Assembly (NCBI RefSeq): GCF_014268595.2
Contig: NZ_CP077091.1
Span: forward strand, 1,386,501-1,450,500
Direction of reading: 5' to 3'
Source: Pseudomonas hamedanensis
Lineage (GTDB): Bacteria; Pseudomonadota; Gammaproteobacteria; Pseudomonadales; Pseudomonadaceae
DNA: 64,000 nt
The position numbers and the translations under genes are program-made. The notes under the pieces were generated by a model that made no database searches, was not told the origin of the DNA, and saw only the letters and a program-made list of their open reading frames with translations. This document shows, piece by piece, positions 61,580 to 64,000 of this stretch. How positions within the stretch are numbered: the stretch's first letter is position 1; the number at the start of each line of letters is the position of its first letter.

Positions 61580-61927
61580 TCAGCAACAGGCGCGTTCGCG
61601 CACGGGACGGCCATCCATGTGTTGCAGGCGCGCGGCATTGTCCTTGAGCCAATCACCGTTGGCCTTTGATGTCACCCGCAGGATCTCGCCAATCCACGCC
61701 GGCAGCTGCGGGTTGAGCCGGTAATAGACCCACTGGCCCTGACGGCGGTCGAGCAGCAAACCGTTGCTGCGCAATAGCGCGAGGTGGCGGCTGATTTTCG
61801 GCTGGCTGTCGTCGAGTGCACACATCAGCTCGCAGACGCACAGTTCGCCTTGCTCGGCGATCAGCAGAATCGCGCGGACTCGGGTTTCGTCGGCGAGGCT
61901 TTTGAAGACTTCGGTGGGGGTGATCAT
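61580..61927 (-). CDS. arsR: ArsR repressor
   Basis: Metalloregulator of 115 aa. The winged helix contains GELCVCEL, with Cys30 and Cys32 forming the As(III)-binding pair in the DNA-binding helix as in plasmid R773 ArsR, and a Cys-Cys pair ends the protein (residues 114-115) and may add a ligand. Binding of arsenite releases DNA. Likely target is the palindrome at 61959-61978 just upstream. First gene of the ars operon; arsC follows 26 bp later. Confidence 0.95.
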   Translation of the reverse strand: MITPTEVFKSLADETRVRAILLIAEQGELCVCELMCALDDSQPKISRHLALLRSNGLLLDRRQGQWVYYRLNPQLPAWIGEILRVTSKANGDWLKDNAARLQHMDGRPVRERACC

Positions 61928-61958
61928 AGGGTGCGGCTCGCAATATGCGGGAAATCGA

Positions 61959-61978
61959 ATATACGGATATCCATATAT
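61959..61978. promoter_or_regulatory. Probable ArsR operator
   Basis: ATATACGGATATCCATATAT: a 20-bp imperfect palindrome (one mismatch) centred on GATATC, 32 bp upstream of arsR. AT-rich palindromes at this position are the usual ArsR sites and would cover the promoter, whose -10 region probably lies inside. Confidence 0.7.
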
Positions 61979-61998
61979 TAATCAACCTGAAATGCGAT

Positions 61999-62095
61999 CC
62001 CCTGTAGGAGTGAGCCTGCTCGCGATAGCGGTGTATCAGTCAATATTTACGTGACAGATACAACGCTATCGCGAGCAGGCTCACTCCTACAGGGG
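61999..62095. repeat. REP pair (inverted, REPIN-like)
   Basis: CCCCTGTAGGAGTGAGCCTG at the left and its complement ending TCACTCCTACAGGGG at the right; arms of about 32 bp match exactly through CTCGCGATAGCG. The gap contains ATTTACGTGACAG. It separates the ars operon from the LysR gene and probably ends the LysR transcript. Confidence 0.88.
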
Positions 62096-62111
62096 ATTTC
62101 GGTGTATCCGG

Positions 62112-62996
62112 TCAACCGCGTAACAGGCCCTGCTCCGCTTCGCACAGTCCCACCACATAATCCCAGACCACCCGCAGCCGCACCGACTTGTGCAGTTCGC
62201 GCCGCGTGCTGATCCAGTAACTGCGCTCGATGCTCTCGTCCGGCAGCAAAGGCACCAGATCCGGGTCAGACGCGGCCATGTAGCACGGCAATACCGCGAT
62301 CCCCAATCCCGAGCGCGCCGCTTCCTGCTGGGCGATGACGCTGGTGCTGTGAAACACCACGCGCGGGCTGCGGCAGAAACTGTTGAGGAACATCAGTTCC
62401 TGACTGAACAGCAGATCATCCACGTAACCGATCCACGCATGCCGCGCGAGATCTTCGCGGCTTTGCAGCGGCGGCGCCTGATCGAGATAGGCCCGACTGG
62501 CGTACAGCGCCAGGCGATAGTCGGTGAGTTTGCGCGTGACCAGCATGTCGGCGGCAGGACGCTCAAGGTGAATGCTGATCTCGGCTTCGCGGTTGAGGAT
62601 GCTGACAAACCGCGGCACGGCGACCAGTTCCACCTCAAGCCCAGGGTAGCGCTCGAACAGGCCGATCATGCGGCTGGCAAGGAACTTGATGCCCAGCCCT
62701 TCAGTCACCCCGACGCGAATCTTGCCCAGTGGCGCCGTCGACTGGGTGATCTCTTCCTGCGCCAGCAACGCGACGTTTTCCATCGCTTCGGCATGTTTGA
62801 GCAGCGCCTCCCCCGCCGGGGTCATTTCATAGCCTTGCGCATGCTGGACGAACAGTGCGGTGCCAAGGCTTTTTTCGATGGCCTCGATATGCCGGGCGAC
62901 GGTGGCGTGCGTGGTGTTGAGGCGACGCGCTGCCGTCAGCAAGCGACCGCTGCGTTGCAGTTCGAGAAAAAACCTCAGGTCGTTCCAGTCGAACAT
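62112..62996 (-). CDS. LysR-family regulator of the GMC oxidoreductase
   Basis: LysR-type regulator of 294 aa, starting MFDWNDLRFFLELQRSGRLL; the recognition helix is NTTHATVARHIEAIEKSLGT. The ATG at 62996 begins the fold; 39 in-frame upstream residues are not part of it. The effector domain has VGVTEGLGIKFLASRMIGLF. Divergent from a GMC oxidoreductase gene 133 bp away, which it probably controls; the gap contains repeated CTAAC (63060 and 63083) that may be part of the binding site. Confidence 0.88.
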   Translation of the reverse strand: MFDWNDLRFFLELQRSGRLLTAARRLNTTHATVARHIEAIEKSLGTALFVQHAQGYEMTPAGEALLKHAEAMENVALLAQEEITQSTAPLGKIRVGVTEGLGIKFLASRMIGLFERYPGLEVELVAVPRFVSILNREAEISIHLERPAADMLVTRKLTDYRLALYASRAYLDQAPPLQSREDLARHAWIGYVDDLLFSQELMFLNSFCRSPRVVFHSTSVIAQQEAARSGLGIAVLPCYMAASDPDLVPLLPDESIERSYWISTRRELHKSVRLRVVWDYVVGLCEAEQGLLRG

Positions 62997-63129
62997 GGCG
63001 TGTCCTTGTCGGCTATCGTCTGGGAGCGCTGTTTGAAAACGCACAGCGGCTGCGCAAAAACTAACATTCTTTTGACGAAAGCTAACAACTAGAGTGTCCG
63101 ACAATAAAAACAAAAAACGAGGTCAGGGC

Positions 63130-64000
63130 ATGCAGACGTCCCTCGATGATTACGACTACATCGTAGTCGGCGCCGGCCCCGCCGGCTGTTTGCTGGCCAA
63201 TCGGCTGTCCGCAGATGCACAGCAGCGCGTGTTGCTGCTCGAAGCCGGCGGGCGCGACAACTATGCGTGGATCCACATCCCGGTGGGTTACCTGTTCTGC
63301 ATCGGTAATCCACGCACCGACTGGTGCTTCAAAACCGAAGAACAACCGGGCCTCAATGGTCGCGCCTTGAGCTATCCACGCGGCAAGGTGCTCGGCGGCT
63401 GCTCATCGATCAACGGCATGATCTACATGCGCGGCCAGGCCAGCGACTACGACGGTTGGGCCGCTGCGGGCAATCCGGGCTGGGCCTGGAAGGACGTGCT
63501 GCCGCTGTTCAAACAGAGCGAAAATCACTTTGCCGGCGCCGCTGAGTTTCACGGCGCCAACGGCGAGTGGCGCGTGGAACAACAGCGCCTGTCCTGGCCG
63601 ATTCTCGATGCGTTTCGCAGCGCTGCCGAACAAAGCGGCATTTCCAGCATCGATGACTTCAATCAGGGCGACAACGAAGGCTGCGGCTACTTTCAGGTCA
63701 ATCAGAAGGCCGGGGTGCGCTGGAACGCGGCGAAGGCATTTTTGAAACCCGTGCGTGGCCGGTCGAACCTGACCGTGCTGACGGGGGTTGAGGTTGATCG
63801 TGTCCTGTTGGAGAACGGCCGTGCTTCGAAAGTCAGCGCTCGTCACGATGGCCAGATCAAGCAGTTCAAGGCGCGCAAGGAGATTGTCCTGTGTGCCGGT
63901 TCCGTCGGCTCGCCGAGCATTTTGCAACGCTCGGGGATTGGCCCCCGGCCGCTGCTCGAACGCCTCGGCATCGGCGTAATCCATGAGTTACCGGGGGTGG
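63130..64000 (+). CDS. GMC-family oxidoreductase, choline-dehydrogenase-like (3' partial)
   Basis: FAD-dependent alcohol dehydrogenase; 290 residues are visible of a usual 530-550, the rest lying beyond the window. The FAD-binding GAGPAG is at residues 14-19, GGCSSINGMIYMRGQASDYD is the first GMC signature, and LCAGSVGSPSILQRSGIGP the second. Substrates of this group include choline, other alcohols and aldehydes; the catalytic His pair lies downstream and cannot be checked. The start follows GGTCAGGGC. Divergent LysR gene is the likely regulator. Confidence 0.9.
   Translation, partial: MQTSLDDYDYIVVGAGPAGCLLANRLSADAQQRVLLLEAGGRDNYAWIHIPVGYLFCIGNPRTDWCFKTEEQPGLNGRALSYPRGKVLGGCSSINGMIYMRGQASDYDGWAAAGNPGWAWKDVLPLFKQSENHFAGAAEFHGANGEWRVEQQRLSWPILDAFRSAAEQSGISSIDDFNQGDNEGCGYFQVNQKAGVRWNAAKAFLKPVRGRSNLTVLTGVEVDRVLLENGRASKVSARHDGQIKQFKARKEIVLCAGSVGSPSILQRSGIGPRPLLERLGIGVIHELPGV

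Noticed and set aside
1..64000. tRNA, rRNA, integrase, transposase, prophage or attachment sites
   Set aside because: None was recognised by reading; repeats present are REP-type only, so no mobile element is called.

Overview
The window looks like chromosome of a fluorescent Pseudomonas, most likely the P. fluorescens/P. koreensis group. It is GC-rich, densely coded on both strands, and dotted with the short palindromic REP repeats typical of these genomes (cores such as GTGGGAGCGAGCCTGCTCGC and GTAGGAGTGAGCCTGCTCGC). Several proteins are Pseudomonas-type families: DUF1652, DUF2789, DUF6124, an ArsH-type ars operon, an aryl esterase of the classic P. fluorescens length (272 aa), and a fused MrpA. 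I saw no rRNA, tRNA, CRISPR array, integrase or transposase. Both ends cut a gene: an iron-siderophore binding protein on the left and a GMC oxidoreductase on the right.

Layout. 1-2.5 kb: siderophore-type ABC importer. 2.5-8.5 kb: SBF-like transporter and AraC regulator, TerC/Alx-like metal exporter, lone polyamine-binding protein, NCS1 purine/cytosine-type permease. 8.8-12.3 kb: flavin reductase, bacterial-luciferase-like monooxygenase, aryl esterase, glutathione transferase. 12.3-16 kb: HxlR regulator with cysteine hydrolase, and a LysR regulator divergent from a succinate-semialdehyde dehydrogenase (PtrR-Sad arrangement). 16-22 kb: tandem REP array, DUF1624 membrane protein, two pqiA genes without pqiB, a large FAD/Fe-S oxidoreductase (YdiJ family) with a divergent LysR. 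23-27 kb: sugar-acid island (glucarate-dehydratase-family enzyme, MFS importer, LysR). 26.7-33.6 kb: mostly small or poorly known genes plus Nudix hydrolase, polysaccharide deacetylase and sulfonate-type binding protein. 33.8-38.4 kb: PpnN nucleosidase, FAD oxidoreductase, XRE-cupin regulator divergent from a DMT exporter across a perfect 20-bp palindrome. 38.6-44.7 kb: complete Mrp/Pha cation-proton antiporter operon (AB-C-D-E-F-G). 44.8-57 kb: osmolyte-type binding protein, small proteins, an MCP, a zinc-independent DksA-like protein, RpiR regulator, GST, AlkC-like protein, MFS/LysR pair, GNAT and thioesterase. 57-60 kb: candidate type VI phospholipase effector with a lipoprotein partner, then a DUF6124 gene preceded by a strikingly structured leader. 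60.4-62 kb: arsRCH without an efflux pump. 62-64 kb: LysR divergent from a GMC oxidoreductase.

Functional themes. Many transcription units follow the regulator-divergent-from-target plan (seven LysR genes, plus AraC, HxlR and XRE-cupin), so the window is mainly a set of independent nutrient-uptake, catabolic and stress modules. Three ABC substrate-binding proteins (polyamine, sulfonate-type, glycine-betaine-type) stand without permease or ATPase genes here. The least ordinary items are the multibranched leader upstream of the DUF6124 gene, the lone effector/immunity-like pair, the permease-flavin reductase-monooxygenase cluster with two matching operator-like sites, and the pump-less ars operon.
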